This document shows positions 45,268 through 55,223 of a stretch of DNA of 64,000 nt, one piece after another. The stretch is from the NCBI RefSeq assembly GCF_038002765.1, contig NZ_JBBODE010000001.1, forward strand, positions 1,054,001 through 1,118,000, read 5' to 3'. The first letter of the stretch is position 1. Each line of letters opens with the position of its first letter. The notes beneath the pieces were generated by a model that did no database searches, was not told where the DNA came from, and was given only the letters and a program-made list of their open reading frames with translations. A program made the position numbers and the translations under genes. This DNA comes from Peribacillus sp. FSL H8-0477 (GTDB lineage Bacteria; Bacillota; Bacilli; Bacillales; DSM-1321).

Positions 45268-45296
45268 CATGAAACCTTGGTTTCATGGGTTTTCTA
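45268..45296 (+). terminator. Terminator of yqgY
   Basis: CATGAAACC (45268-45276) pairs with GGTTTCATG (45279-45287) with only a 2-base gap, followed by GGTTTTCT. Confidence 0.6.
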
Positions 45297-45302
45297 TTAT
45301 TC

Positions 45303-45340
45303 AAAAAAGGCTGTCCTACACGTGTAGGACAGCCTTTTTT
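45303..45340. terminator. Bidirectional terminator, 38-base perfect palindrome
   Basis: AAAAAAGGCTGTCCTACA and its exact complement meet at ACACGTGT without an unpaired loop. T runs follow on both strands, so it serves both yqgY and the convergent methyltransferase gene. Confidence 0.92.
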
Positions 45341-45355
45341 TGAGTGTTTGACTCT

Positions 45356-46438
45356 TTATTCGCTTAATTTCCCCTGTATTCCCTTACTTTGAAGCATCAC
45401 TCGGAAATAGGAACTAATTCCTCCAGGCATTACAAGACTGCGTATAGCTCGATTCCTTTTGGCGGTATCTGAAAAGGGATTTAGGTTTTGATGATCTTCA
45501 AGTTCTGAGAAAAGACCCGCCCCAATTAGAAAGTCTGCTTGTGACTGAAGGCGCTCAAACCGTAGGCCGGCACGTTCACCGTAGTGCTGCAAGGCATCAA
45601 AATGGATATGAGCAGTGAGATCCATTTGACCAGGATGTTGAAGGATATCTTCAATCTGTTGATGACGATAATATCCTCTTAAGCTCCCCTTCCTGTGAAT
45701 AGATTCCATCCATTCAGTCTGCGTATAGCCATAATCAAATGTGACCACCACACCCTTAGCCAGGGTGTTAGAAATCATTGAAATCATATCAAGCATCTTT
45801 ATCGGTATTTCATATCGCTGATTCTCCGCTAATTCAATGCTTTGTGATAGGATATACTCTTGAATTCTACTGTCTGATAAACGTTCGATTGTTTCACAGA
45901 AACTCCCATCGTGTTCCTTAATAAAAACCTCATAAAGAATCCCCTGCTTTTTCTCAATAACGTGAACAGGTAATGCGTCGAAAAGCTCATTCGATACAAT
46001 AATCCCAAAAAACTCTTGAGGTAATTCTTTCAGAAAAACAACGTTTGGAAATTCAGCTAATTTCTCTTTTTGCTCGGACTGATGAAAGGGACTACTGTCA
46101 ACAATCGTATAAGTAAGCTGCTTAAATAATTCAGGGTCCGTCCTTTTAAGGCTGGAAAGAAGATCAAAAGCAAACTTCCCTGTTCCTCCCCCTATTTCAA
46201 GGATTCTTGGGGTGAGCTTTGCTTGTCTGATAACTTTAGCTGCCCATTTCCCTAGACACGATCCGAACACATTATTCACATTTGAGCTTGTATAGAAATC
46301 CCCAGTTCTTCCTATCTTCGTTCCCGGCTTCATATAATAACCGATGTCAGGTGTGTAGAGCGCTGTCTCCATATATTCACTATACGAAATTTTTTTATCT
46401 CGCTTACTTGATATTAATTTACGAAGATAGTGATCCAT
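45356..46438 (-). CDS. SAM-dependent methyltransferase, MidA/NDUFAF7 family (COG1565)
   Basis: 360 residues. The N-terminal segment ISYSEYMETALYTPDIGYYM is typical, followed by the SAM-binding ILEIGGGTGKFAFDLL and GIIVSNELFDALPVHVIE, then VVTFDYGY and GSLRGYYRHQ. The eukaryotic homologue methylates an arginine of respiratory complex I subunit NDUFS2; the bacterial target is unknown. It starts 30 bases after the yqgX stop, probably one transcript with it. Confidence 0.88.
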   Translation of the reverse strand: MDHYLRKLISSKRDKKISYSEYMETALYTPDIGYYMKPGTKIGRTGDFYTSSNVNNVFGSCLGKWAAKVIRQAKLTPRILEIGGGTGKFAFDLLSSLKRTDPELFKQLTYTIVDSSPFHQSEQKEKLAEFPNVVFLKELPQEFFGIIVSNELFDALPVHVIEKKQGILYEVFIKEHDGSFCETIERLSDSRIQEYILSQSIELAENQRYEIPIKMLDMISMISNTLAKGVVVTFDYGYTQTEWMESIHRKGSLRGYYRHQQIEDILQHPGQMDLTAHIHFDALQHYGERAGLRFERLQSQADFLIGAGLFSELEDHQNLNPFSDTAKRNRAIRSLVMPGGISSYFRVMLQSKGIQGKLSE

Positions 46439-46468
46439 TCTCCCTTTCCTTTCACCTTGTCATTGCTA

Positions 46469-47095
46469 TCATCTCAAAAACGGATTACTTGCGATTTCAT
46501 CTTCAATGGTCGTAACAGGTCCATGTCCTGAAAAGACAATTGTGTCAGCAGGAAGGTTGATTAAATGTTGATGAATACTCTTCATTAATTGAGCTTCGTT
46601 TCCACCAGGTAAATCCGTACGGCCAACACTATTTTTAAATAAAACATCACCAGAGAACAGCATGCGTTCACTCTCTAAATAGTAAGAAACACTTCCTGGC
46701 GAATGACCTGGTGTTTTAAACAGCTTAAACACAAAACTGCCAAGTTGTAGTTCAGTTTCATCGGTTAACAGGAAATCTGCTGGCCTCATTTGCATAGGCT
46801 GTCCAGCTAAAAAGGACTTTGAGCCGTTTAACGAAGGATCGACCAGCCATTTTTCTTCCTTTTGATGAAGATAAGCTGGAATGTTATAAAAATCACGAAT
46901 CTCATCCAGTGCCCCAATATGATCAAAATGAGCATGTGTAAGGAGAATGGCAATCGGCTTTAGCTTTTTTTGCTGAATCAGCTGAATCAGTTTTGAACCT
47001 TCTTCACCAGGATCAAAAATAATACACTCTTGTTCATTTGAAAGCAGGTAGCAATTTGTTTGTAAAGGGCCGAGCGGTATTTGGTTCCATTTCAT
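46469..47095 (-). CDS. yqgX: Metallo-beta-lactamase-fold hydrolase YqgX
   Basis: 208 residues with the two-metal motif THAHFDHIGAL, the later FKTPGHSPGSVSYY, MLFSGDVLF and VFSGHGPVTT: a glyoxalase II-like MBL enzyme. B. subtilis YqgX is the same size and has been linked to bacillithiol-dependent methylglyoxal detoxification. Start MKWNQIPLGPLQTN at 47095 has GGAG 9 bases before; two earlier ATGs overlap the site. Confidence 0.92.
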   Translation of the reverse strand: MKWNQIPLGPLQTNCYLLSNEQECIIFDPGEEGSKLIQLIQQKKLKPIAILLTHAHFDHIGALDEIRDFYNIPAYLHQKEEKWLVDPSLNGSKSFLAGQPMQMRPADFLLTDETELQLGSFVFKLFKTPGHSPGSVSYYLESERMLFSGDVLFKNSVGRTDLPGGNEAQLMKSIHQHLINLPADTIVFSGHGPVTTIEDEIASNPFLR

Positions 47096-47502
47096 TCTAT
47101 TCATCTCCATTAATTTCATTTATCTAGTATCATCTTACACTACTTCCGTTCATAAATTAAGATGTGCCTTCAAGAATAAGGTTCCTCTAGGAACGAAATG
47201 TTCTTATCTGAATTTTAGTCTTATAAGAGAGCCTTTTCTTCAATGTAAGTTGTACTATTCGAAAATTTTCACTTAACATCTACTTCAACGGCATCTCGTA
47301 CTATTTTTCCACTATCCTTTAAAAATGGATATTGTTACACAAAGTGATTACTAATAATCTCGACAAATGGAATAAAAACCATTAAAATAAGAGCGAACGC
47401 AATCTTTCTACATATTTATGGGTAGATTTTATACACCTCTGGGCATTCTAAAGTTCAGTGGTCAAACGAGTAGTATTCAGATTGAACAAAGGGGGCATAA
47501 CG

Positions 47503-47676
47503 ATGGTTTTAATGGTTGTTTTAGGCTTAGTTGCGATTCTAGGCATAATCGGTACAATTTCATCACTTAAAGAAAGAAATATTCTTGGAATCATTTTTGG
47601 CGGAGGCAGTGCGCTTGTCTTTGGATGGTTTACAGTGATGACGTTAATTAACAGCGGATTCCCAGTTGCACACTAA
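47503..47676 (+). CDS. yqgW: DUF2759 small membrane protein YqgW
   Basis: 57 residues with two hydrophobic helices (MVVLGLVAILGIIGTISSL, ILGIIFGGGSALVFGWFTV). AAAGGGGGC lies 6-7 bases before ATG; an in-frame GTG at 47458 precedes it. Position next to yqgX and yqgU agrees with B. subtilis yqgW. The gap 47096-47502 before it holds the divergent promoters and nothing else that I can name. Function unknown. Confidence 0.85.
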   Translation: MVLMVVLGLVAILGIIGTISSLKERNILGIIFGGGSALVFGWFTVMTLINSGFPVAH

Positions 47677-47682
47677 GTACAC

Positions 47683-47736
47683 AAATAGGGTAAACAAAAG
47701 AGCATGGCAATCCATGCTCTTTTGTTTACCCTATTT
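47683..47736. terminator. Bidirectional terminator with 25-bp stem
   Basis: AAATAGGGTAAACAAAAGAG... pairs with its exact complement across a CAAT loop, giving 25 perfect base pairs, with TTTTATTG after it on the plus strand. It reaches the first base of the yqgU stop codon. Confidence 0.92.
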
Positions 47737-48878
47737 TATTGTTTAAAAAGCGGATAGATTTTTTTACCATTCCTATCGATTATGTTCTCGAATTGATACC
47801 CATATAAACACCAATCTTGATTCGGTGAACAGCTTAAGGGCTCATTTTCGAGCTGAGTCATCTCTTTTTCTAGTTTGCCCGTCTTCCAATTGAAAGATAG
47901 TAAACTAAAGCTTCCGGTGTATTGATCAACATTGCCAGGTTTTTCGGGTGCAAAGGTTAAAAGAGTTTGTTTTGTTTCATTATAATCATAATACGGAATC
48001 AACCAATCCGAGAAGTTTTTTAAATGCGGTATTTTAAATGCCGCAAGTGATTGATTTTTTTCATTATAAAACGTATAAGTAGCCTTGCTGAATGTTTCGC
48101 TTTCATCTCGAATGACAAAATACGAATGTTTCATTTTCTTAAAGAAAATAATATCAAGCATGATGCCTTTTTTCTCTGCATTTGCGAGATTTTGTTTAAA
48201 CAGTGGTGCAGTTAGATTAGGCTGCTCTTCATTCCAATCTAAATACCAAATCTCATCCTTACTGCCCCATTGTAAAAAAGGCTGTGGTGCTTTTACCGTT
48301 TCTAAGCTTTTCTTTGCACCATTAACAATATAACTTGTATATGACCAATCTCTATTAAATCCAGACAAAAAAAGTGTGCCTGGCTCATAGATATTCCATT
48401 CATAGGTCAATTCCACAGACGGGATTGAAAAGGAATATTGAACATCTCCGGTATGTGTAAGTATGACAAGACTGGCAGTATCTGCAGTCGAAGCAGTGTG
48501 TACAAGAACAAAAGATTGATCGGGACTGATTGAAACATCAGTAATCTGCTCTGCAGGGTAATAAAATTCTTCTCCTGCCTTCTCAGTCATTTTCCACTTC
48601 TTTAAGACTGCTTCTTTACGATCTGATTGCTGAACACTATACAAAATGGTTTCGTTATCCAGCCAACCATATACTTTATCAACTTTCTCACTTTCGATAA
48701 CGGGAATCTTCAAATTATCAGGGTCAGTTAATGGTACAGCTTCTTGCCGGGGATTTTCTTCTACAGGCTCCTTGCGCGTGATTTCTGACTCGCAGGACGT
48801 TAAAAGAAGTAAGCTGGAGAGTAATGCCATAGACAGAATTAAGCGAACAGTCCATATAGACATCACGAGCTGCTTCAA
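47736..48878 (-). CDS. yqgU: Lipoprotein YqgU
   Basis: About 380 residues with a lipoprotein signal (SMALLSSLLLLTSCES, lipidated Cys29 if the TTG at 48878 is the start, Cys24 if ATG at 48863). The mature part starts with an acidic spacer and then beta-rich repeats (WKMTEKAGEEFYYPAEQITDVSISPDQSFVLVHTA) that suggest a beta-propeller-like fold. Neither start has a good ribosome-binding site. Position matches B. subtilis yqgU. Function unknown. yqgV, its neighbour there, is missing here. Confidence 0.8.
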   Translation of the reverse strand: MKQLVMSIWTVRLILSMALLSSLLLLTSCESEITRKEPVEENPRQEAVPLTDPDNLKIPVIESEKVDKVYGWLDNETILYSVQQSDRKEAVLKKWKMTEKAGEEFYYPAEQITDVSISPDQSFVLVHTASTADTASLVILTHTGDVQYSFSIPSVELTYEWNIYEPGTLFLSGFNRDWSYTSYIVNGAKKSLETVKAPQPFLQWGSKDEIWYLDWNEEQPNLTAPLFKQNLANAEKKGIMLDIIFFKKMKHSYFVIRDESETFSKATYTFYNEKNQSLAAFKIPHLKNFSDWLIPYYDYNETKQTLLTFAPEKPGNVDQYTGSFSLLSFNWKTGKLEKEMTQLENEPLSCSPNQDWCLYGYQFENIIDRNGKKIYPLFKQ

Positions 48879-49078
48879 CTGGCAGTGTGATGTTTCTTTA
48901 ACGTTAATCTCTCACACCCCCTATTGAAAAGCGCAAGCCGCTTCAACCAGCAATAACAAATAACCTTCCCTAGCAGGAATAGTCAATGCTGTACAAGTAT
49001 CCATCTTGCGACCATTCTTACGCTTTAATTATAAAACAAAAAAGTTCAGAATGCCCTAAAAATATAAAATTCCTCATA

Positions 49079-49112
49079 AGAAAAAAAGTCCAGAAATAGT
49101 TCTTCTGAACTT
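49079..49112 (-). terminator. Terminator of yqgS
   Basis: AGTTCAGAA and TTCTGGACT pair (about 49087-49111) and are followed on the minus strand by TTTTTTTC. The rest of the 48879-49078 gap shows nothing recognisable. Confidence 0.8.
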
Positions 49113-50960
49113 CTAGTCCCTTTCTAGATAAAAACGTAATAAATCTCCCTGAACTAACTGATCCGATAGTGAGAGCTCCTGATTTGCTTTATCCATAAAT
49201 GGCTTACAATAGGAAATATCAATCAACTCTCTCGTTTCTTTTTGATAACAGGTATCAGTGGTATAGACGTATTCTGAAGTAATAAAGGATCCATTTCTAA
49301 GGATAGCAAAATCCAATTTGTCTTCTGCAAATAAATCGTTTCCAAACTGCAGCTTGTTCTTCGTCTCCACCCCAAGTAAATGAAGAATCGTCGGCTCCAA
49401 GTCGATTTGTCCAGATACTTTATGAATCGTTTGTCCTTTTTGACCTGGCAGATGAATAATCAAGGGTACCCGCTGAAGCTGAACTGTCTCAAAAGGTGTA
49501 ATCTCCCTCTGAAGAAACTGCTCAAGGGATTCATTATGATTGTCAGATATTCCATAATGATCCCCATAAAGAACGATAACTGAATGTTCGTACAAATTCG
49601 TTTCCTTTAAATCCATGATAAATTGCTCAATCGCTTCATCCATATAGCGCACCGTAGGAAAATAGCGATTTAATGTCCTCGACGCTGATGTATATTCTGG
49701 AATACTTCGATCTTCTTGATCTAACGTAAAAGGAAAATGATTCGTCAGTGTAATGAACTTTGCATAAAACGGTTCCGGCATTGCTAGTAAATGACCGATC
49801 GATTGCTTAAAAAAGGGCTTATCTTTTAATCCCCAGTTCACTGAGTTAGCAGCATTGATTCGATAAGCAGTATTGTCAAAAAAATCTTGATACCCTAGTG
49901 ACTGATACATTAAATCCCGATTCCAAAAGCTCTTATTATTAGCATGCAATGCTGCTGTATAATAACCTGCTTCGTTTAAAATAGCAGGTGCTGCTTGAAA
50001 TGTATTCTGCGCATGAGTAAAGAATACAGCGCCTCTTCCTAATGGATAAAGTGAATTTTCTACTATAAATTCAGAATCAGACGTTTTCCCCTGACCAGTT
50101 TGCTGATAAAAATCGGTGAAGTAATAGCTCTCCTTAATAAACTCATTCAGAAATGGAGTGATTTCCTCCCCATTCATACGCTCACCGATGACAAAATTCT
50201 GAAGTGATTCCATAGAGACCATGATGATATTCTTACCTGATGCCGCTCCAAAAAGCTTTTGATTTGGCTCCTTTTGATTTGCTTGAATATAGTTCTCGAT
50301 ATCGGTTAGACGACTGCCATCAGCAAGGGCGCGCTGTGCAGATGTCTTCGATTGCAAATATGCATCATATAAATGATAATGATACGTTCCAATATTCTTC
50401 ACTAACATTTCTCTGTCAAAGCTCCGTGTCAACAACTGCGGACGTGCTAGTTCCGCCATCCCTAAATGAATACAGGTAACACTAAGAACAAGCATAGTAA
50501 AAACCTTACGTTGTTTAACCGTATAGTTCCGAGTGGCTTGTTTCCTTTTCAAAAAGAACAGCAAGAAGAAAAAGTCTGCAAAGTACAGAAAATCGGAGTA
50601 GTTGATTAATTCTTTTACACTGCCTCCCAAATCATTCATATTGCTGGTTTGAAACAAAACCGGCAGTGTTATAAAGTCAGAAAAAAACCGATAAAAAATG
50701 ATATTAGCTAATAAGATAACGGTAAGAACAAAATTAACGGACAACAAATAGACGATTTGTTGTTTATTCTTTAATAGCAGACTGATTCCAAAAACAAGTA
50801 ATAAAAAGCTTAGGGGATTAATAAACAAAATGAAGGCTTGCAGCCAGTTATCGATGTTTATTTCAAAGCTTGTTTGATAGGCAATGTATGTTTTTATCCA
50901 AAGAAAGCATACAGAGAGACCAAACAGCGAAGGCCTAAACATAAATAGAAATCGTTTCAA
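49113..50960 (-). CDS. yqgS: LtaS-family lipoteichoic acid synthase (YqgS)
   Basis: 615 residues: five N-terminal membrane helices (to about residue 190), then an extracellular sulfatase-fold domain. The metal and nucleophile residues are visible: [12 protein letters not shown] (Glu), [10 protein letters not shown] (catalytic Thr), LYGDHYG and TNHFPF. It polymerises glycerol phosphate from phosphatidylglycerol. By length and position it matches B. subtilis YqgS, one of four LtaS paralogues; whether it is a main synthase or accessory enzyme is not clear from sequence. Confidence 0.92.
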   Translation of the reverse strand: MKRFLFMFRPSLFGLSVCFLWIKTYIAYQTSFEINIDNWLQAFILFINPLSFLLLVFGISLLLKNKQQIVYLLSVNFVLTVILLANIIFYRFFSDFITLPVLFQTSNMNDLGGSVKELINYSDFLYFADFFFLLFFLKRKQATRNYTVKQRKVFTMLVLSVTCIHLGMAELARPQLLTRSFDREMLVKNIGTYHYHLYDAYLQSKTSAQRALADGSRLTDIENYIQANQKEPNQKLFGAASGKNIIMVSMESLQNFVIGERMNGEEITPFLNEFIKESYYFTDFYQQTGQGKTSDSEFIVENSLYPLGRGAVFFTHAQNTFQAAPAILNEAGYYTAALHANNKSFWNRDLMYQSLGYQDFFDNTAYRINAANSVNWGLKDKPFFKQSIGHLLAMPEPFYAKFITLTNHFPFTLDQEDRSIPEYTSASRTLNRYFPTVRYMDEAIEQFIMDLKETNLYEHSVIVLYGDHYGISDNHNESLEQFLQREITPFETVQLQRVPLIIHLPGQKGQTIHKVSGQIDLEPTILHLLGVETKNKLQFGNDLFAEDKLDFAILRNGSFITSEYVYTTDTCYQKETRELIDISYCKPFMDKANQELSLSDQLVQGDLLRFYLERD

Positions 50961-51038
50961 GTTGTTCCCCCTTGCCTGTCTGTTAGTCTAAATCATCACC
51001 CCACTATTGTATCCCCAACAATTAAGAATGAGTCTTGA

Positions 51039-52004
51039 TCAAGCATATAATTTTTTAACAAGCCAGGCTGCACCAATTACACCGGCGTCATTGCCAAGGG
51101 TAGCAATGCTAATACTTGTTGATTTACTTACGCGTTTAAAGGCAAAACGCTCAAAAGCCTCTCTTACTGGAGCTGCCAATTGTTCACCTGCGCGTGAAAC
51201 TCCGCCACCGATGACAATTTTTTCGGGATTCAATGCATTTGCGGTATGAGAAAGCGCCATGCCTAAATAAAAGCTTACCTTGTTGATAACTTCATTAGAC
51301 AGCAAATCTCCCTCCCCTGCACAAGCAAATAGCAGCCGTGAAGACAAAGGTTCTCCTGCATTTATTTTTTGTTGTAAGATTGAATGACCATCGTCTGTTG
51401 AAAGTGCTTCATTCGCTAGTCTGACAATACCCGTAGCTGAGGCGACGGTTTCAAGACAACCATTCTTCCCGCAATTACAAGGCGCTCCGCCTTCAGGGAC
51501 AACGGTAATATGACCAATCTCTCCTGCTGCACCGCTTGCACCTTGGACAAGCATGCCATTAGCGATTACACCACCTCCCACACCCGTTCCGAGCGTTACA
51601 GCGATTAAATCTTTTGCTCCATTTCCAGCACCTTTCCACATTTCACCCAGTGCGGCCAAATTGGCATCGTTTTCAACAACTGCAGGCAGGGAGGTTTCAA
51701 CTTCTAATAAATCCTTAAGCGGGTAATTTACCCACCCTAGATTAATAGCTTCATAAATGGACCCATTACTTCCATCAACAGGACCAGGAGCACCCATACC
51801 AATACCAAGCAGCTGACTTTTGACCATTCCTAATTCTTCTAGCTTTTCATCAATGGTCTTCGCAATATTCGTGGTAATATATTTTCCTTTTTCCGAAATA
51901 TCCGTAGGGATCTCCCATTTGTGAAAGATCTCTCCGTATTTACTAATTATCGCAAGCTTTGTTGTTGTTCCGCCTAAATCGACACCCATCAGCCATTTTT
52001 CCAT
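51039..52004 (-). CDS. glcK: ROK-family glucokinase
   Basis: Phosphorylates glucose to glucose-6-phosphate with ATP. The 321 residues equal B. subtilis GlcK. N-terminal phosphate loop [25 protein letters not shown] with catalytic Asp, GEIGHITV, and the ROK zinc motif [13 protein letters not shown] at 52004 is chosen with AGGTGA upstream; a GTG three codons earlier lies in that site. It starts 16 bases after yqgQ. Confidence 0.96.
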   Translation of the reverse strand: MEKWLMGVDLGGTTTKLAIISKYGEIFHKWEIPTDISEKGKYITTNIAKTIDEKLEELGMVKSQLLGIGMGAPGPVDGSNGSIYEAINLGWVNYPLKDLLEVETSLPAVVENDANLAALGEMWKGAGNGAKDLIAVTLGTGVGGGVIANGMLVQGASGAAGEIGHITVVPEGGAPCNCGKNGCLETVASATGIVRLANEALSTDDGHSILQQKINAGEPLSSRLLFACAGEGDLLSNEVINKVSFYLGMALSHTANALNPEKIVIGGGVSRAGEQLAAPVREAFERFAFKRVSKSTSISIATLGNDAGVIGAAWLVKKLYA

Positions 52005-52019
52005 TATCGTCACCTTTTT

Positions 52020-52223
52020 TCATTTTTTCTGTTTCTTCTCTAAGGTAATATGATGCCTTAATAACAGGATTGCTGTTTGATAATCCTTTATATCAATCAT
52101 CTGCATCTGGTATAATTCGCGAATCTCAGCTTCCATTAACTCATACTCCGCGACTCTGTCTCCTAAATAAACAAAAAAACCAAAACGTTTTAAAAACTGC
52201 TGTATATCATAGATTGTTTTCAT
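52020..52223 (-). CDS. yqgQ: DUF910 protein YqgQ
   Basis: 67 residues, MKTIYDIQQFLKRFGFFVYLGDRVAEYELM, a small helical protein of the YqgQ family always found next to glcK in Bacillus. Two conserved segments (FVYLGDR, EIRELY) are present. Structure of the B. subtilis protein is known but its function is not. It should be co-transcribed with glcK. Confidence 0.92.
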   Translation of the reverse strand: MKTIYDIQQFLKRFGFFVYLGDRVAEYELMEAEIRELYQMQMIDIKDYQTAILLLRHHITLEKKQKK

Positions 52224-52357
52224 CTCATCGACCTCTTTTAAATCTGAATCTTACTAGTAAAGTATAAGCGATATAAGTAAGAACTCTCAAGTCCTATAAC
52301 TATCATAAATAAGTGGACAATCACATATCCTTTAGCATTCAGTGAGTTTGGAGGCGA

Positions 52358-53212
52358 ATGATGAAAAAGCGTGTGGTGTATATGGCCATCTTCATGGCGG
52401 TTATTATTTCTTTTTTACTTTATACGTATCAACCTGCCAAGGAAACCATTAATTTTTTTCCGATTGACCCATCACTAAGCTTTCAGAGCGCTTCAACACA
52501 TCTTACTGCCGGTGAATCGGGTAAGAGATATAATCTAGCCTTACGTGTTGAATCATCGCTCAAAGAGCCTGTATTTCTTCGTCAGGATATTGCCCTGCTT
52601 TATAAAAATGGAAAACTGATTAAGGTACTAAAAGACTGGAAGCAAAATACTGCATATCTGTCACAAGAAAACCGCCAAAAGCAAAGTGAGAGTGGAATTT
52701 TCCAGAACGTCAGCTTCCATTTTGCTGAAGCACATCCAAACAACAAGTTTACCAGTGTACAAACTATGACAGATGCTTATCTCTATATTATCCACTCTAA
52801 AACAGATCCATTTCAATCTTTTGCCCACCCTATTTCAAGTGACCAAGGCGAGTGGAAAAAGGCCCTTGATCGAAACCTAGATTCAGTAATCCAGCATGCA
52901 CTAACCAATGGCTTGAACGCCTTTAAGCTGGATGAAAAACGGTACACTGTTCTCCCGCTGACGGCTTTACCATCTGAACATAAAACATTTTTCGCATCTT
53001 TTCCACCTAATCGGCAGCAGGAAATTGTCGGCAGGCTTTGGGAAGGTCTTTACAAGAACTATATTCTCGGTATAAAAAAAGAGGATGGCACCGTGGTCGA
53101 CCCACAAAATAGTACCATTCCTCTTTTATTACTTGATAGTAACCGCCGTGAGCTATTCATCTTACTTACCGCTGGAGATGGAACGCCGCTCTTATTAAAG
53201 CAGCAGCTATAA
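52358..53212 (+). CDS. Membrane-anchored or secreted protein of unknown function
   Basis: I do not recognise this family. 284 residues with a basic N-terminus and one hydrophobic segment (VVYMAIFMAVIISFLLYTY), probably an uncleaved anchor or a signal peptide without lipobox, then an extracytoplasmic domain with few cysteines. GGAGG lies 8 bases before the ATG. Codon use looks like that of the neighbours. It runs opposite to glcK-yqgQ and gluP, and its stop overlaps the gluP stop region by 6 bases. Confidence 0.75.
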   Translation: MMKKRVVYMAIFMAVIISFLLYTYQPAKETINFFPIDPSLSFQSASTHLTAGESGKRYNLALRVESSLKEPVFLRQDIALLYKNGKLIKVLKDWKQNTAYLSQENRQKQSESGIFQNVSFHFAEAHPNNKFTSVQTMTDAYLYIIHSKTDPFQSFAHPISSDQGEWKKALDRNLDSVIQHALTNGLNAFKLDEKRYTVLPLTALPSEHKTFFASFPPNRQQEIVGRLWEGLYKNYILGIKKEDGTVVDPQNSTIPLLLLDSNRRELFILLTAGDGTPLLLKQQL

Positions 53213-54751
53213 CCCTTTAATTCTTTCAACAAGTTCTTGATAGCGCTCATCCTCGGGGTTAAGCTCTGCTGCTATCTCAGCCTGCTCTAACCCCAAATCA
53301 AGTTTATTTTGTTCAAGATAGATGACAGCTAAATAGTAATGCGCATCAGGAAAGTCAGGCTTCTGCTCAATCGCTTTTATGTTATAAACTTCTGCCTGTT
53401 CAAGGTTTCCTGCTTTTGCTTCAATTGTAGCTAAGTAAAAATAAGAATAAGGGGCCTCACTAAAATCTTCCGTATACGCTGAAAGCATTTGTTTTGCCTT
53501 TTCAATTTCACCTTTTTCTTCATAATCAGCAGCCACTACCGTCATAATTTGATCATTGCTTTCGGAGGCTTTAGGTTGACTAAACCCATAATAAAGAAGG
53601 AAAAAGGTTAAGCCGACTGTTACAACAGCAAAAACAAGCTGTTTAACTAGCTGTTTGCTTTTTGGCAGATTCAGAACTCCGGAAGCTAAGAATCCGCCAA
53701 TTAAGCCGCCAATATGTCCGGCATTGTCCACATTGCCGACAGAAAAGCCATAACCCAAATTAATAACAATTAAAACAACGACATTCATTCCCATCGTTCT
53801 CATGAACAGCTTTGGATGGGAAAGTCCAAAATACAATAAAGCACCGAAACAGCCGAATACCGCACCGCTTGCTCCAGCTGAAACTGTCGGGGACATGATA
53901 AAGCTCGCCAATACTCCTGCAAACCCAGCAAAGACATAAAGAAGTAAAAAACGCGTCCTTCCAAAGATTCTCTCTACTTCAGCTCCAATGAAATACAACG
54001 AAAGAGTATTCATCGCTAAGTGGAAGAAACCAATGTGTATCACCATCGGTGCGAAAAAGCGCCACCATTCTCCCTGAAGCATGAGCGGTGTATACTTAGC
54101 ACCAAAATCAATTAATGTTTTCGTATTTGTACTGCCGCCGCTGAATTCCATGATTATGAAAACCGCAATCTGTATGGCCATTAATAGATAAGTGAAGAAC
54201 GGCTTTCCCTGTTGGAAAAGTTGTTGCTCTTGTTTCGCCATTTTTACTGATTCAGCCAATGCGGATTGTTTAATTTCGTCGATTTCTTCTGCCTGTACCT
54301 CTCCAGTATCCGAAAGTTCAATGGATAGCGATTTAGAAAGGAGCTCTTGGAGTTCCTCCATTCTTTCATCAAACGCAGCCGTTTCCAAAATAAAGGTATG
54401 AATGGTTGTTTTATTATTAATGGTTGGCTTCCGGGTAAATTCATAGTCATCCACTGGTGCAAACGAAGTTACATATATATTGAGAACCTCAAGAGGTTTT
54501 TTATATAGTTTTTGTCTAATTTTTTCACCATTTAAGCTTGTTCTTTCAATATCTCGATTTAACCAGCTCGCCCAATCAAGATCATGCCGCATCAATCGAA
54601 TCACAGGATGGTTTTTTTCACGTGTGTTTTCCAGCCAAATTTCCTGGTGATTTTCTGTCAAGGTAATAATTCTATAGCCATATCCGGCAGAAAGTTTCTT
54701 GACTATCGACCAAAAAAGATAATCCTCATTTAATCCCAAAGCTTTCCCCAC
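53207..54751 (-). CDS. gluP: Rhomboid intramembrane serine protease GluP
   Basis: 514 residues. An N-terminal cytoplasmic domain (about 1-175), a rhomboid core of six or seven helices with the catalytic serine in SAGASGAVFG and histidine in NAGHIGGLIGG, and two or three TPR repeats at the C-terminus (YFYLATIEAKAGNLEQAEVYN, AHYYLAVIYLEQNKLDLGLEQA). B. subtilis GluP (YqgP) helps degrade the magnesium transporter MgtE with FtsH. Same locus here. It overlaps the convergent 52358 gene by 6 bases. Confidence 0.95.
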   Translation of the reverse strand: MGKALGLNEDYLFWSIVKKLSAGYGYRIITLTENHQEIWLENTREKNHPVIRLMRHDLDWASWLNRDIERTSLNGEKIRQKLYKKPLEVLNIYVTSFAPVDDYEFTRKPTINNKTTIHTFILETAAFDERMEELQELLSKSLSIELSDTGEVQAEEIDEIKQSALAESVKMAKQEQQLFQQGKPFFTYLLMAIQIAVFIIMEFSGGSTNTKTLIDFGAKYTPLMLQGEWWRFFAPMVIHIGFFHLAMNTLSLYFIGAEVERIFGRTRFLLLYVFAGFAGVLASFIMSPTVSAGASGAVFGCFGALLYFGLSHPKLFMRTMGMNVVVLIVINLGYGFSVGNVDNAGHIGGLIGGFLASGVLNLPKSKQLVKQLVFAVVTVGLTFFLLYYGFSQPKASESNDQIMTVVAADYEEKGEIEKAKQMLSAYTEDFSEAPYSYFYLATIEAKAGNLEQAEVYNIKAIEQKPDFPDAHYYLAVIYLEQNKLDLGLEQAEIAAELNPEDERYQELVERIKGL

Positions 54752-54907
54752 TTTCTATTTCTCCCTTTTCTCAATGGTACCGTTTTCTAGTACTCTTTAA
54801 TGATAGACGAAAGTCACCAAAAAGTAAAAATCAAAAACGTCTGAATAGTTTATGAAGAACGAAATTTTAAATGACTGTCCAACAGGTTGCCTTTCATTTC
54901 CTAAACA

Positions 54908-54941
54908 GCAAAAAGGCCTTATCATGTTGACAAGACCTTTT
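54908..54941 (-). terminator. Terminator of the yqgN-yqgO-like unit
   Basis: AAAAGGTCTT and AAGGCCTTTT (54911-54920 and 54932-54941) pair with one G-U; on the minus strand a T and TGCTG follow. Moderate. Confidence 0.7.
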
Positions 54942-54945
54942 GTAG

Positions 54946-55146
54946 TTACTTAATAAAGTCCTTCTGAGCTGAACTGAATACGGAATGCATCATCTGATTT
55001 CTCATAAATGGCAGACTCAATGATCCTGAAACAAGCATTTTTCGTAACCAGGGATTCGATAACACGAGGTTCATTAGTTTATATCGATAACGATAGCCAT
55101 AGTAAATCGCTGTTCCAATCATGATTATTCTTATCATTGTTTTCAA
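54946..55146 (-). CDS. Small YqgO-like protein
   Basis: 66 residues, MKTMIRIIMIGTAIYYGYRYRYKLMNLVLS, basic, with an amphipathic or weakly hydrophobic N-terminal helix. It lies between gluP and the yqgN homologue, where B. subtilis has yqgO; the match is by position and size only. GGAGGGATG precedes the start. Function unknown. Confidence 0.65.
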   Translation of the reverse strand: MKTMIRIIMIGTAIYYGYRYRYKLMNLVLSNPWLRKMLVSGSLSLPFMRNQMMHSVFSSAQKDFIK

Positions 55147-55223
55147 TGAATTTCATCCCTCCTCACACGTAGTTTGTCAGGGATGACTTTTTTTAAACTG
55201 GATATGTATTCCAATAATATATT

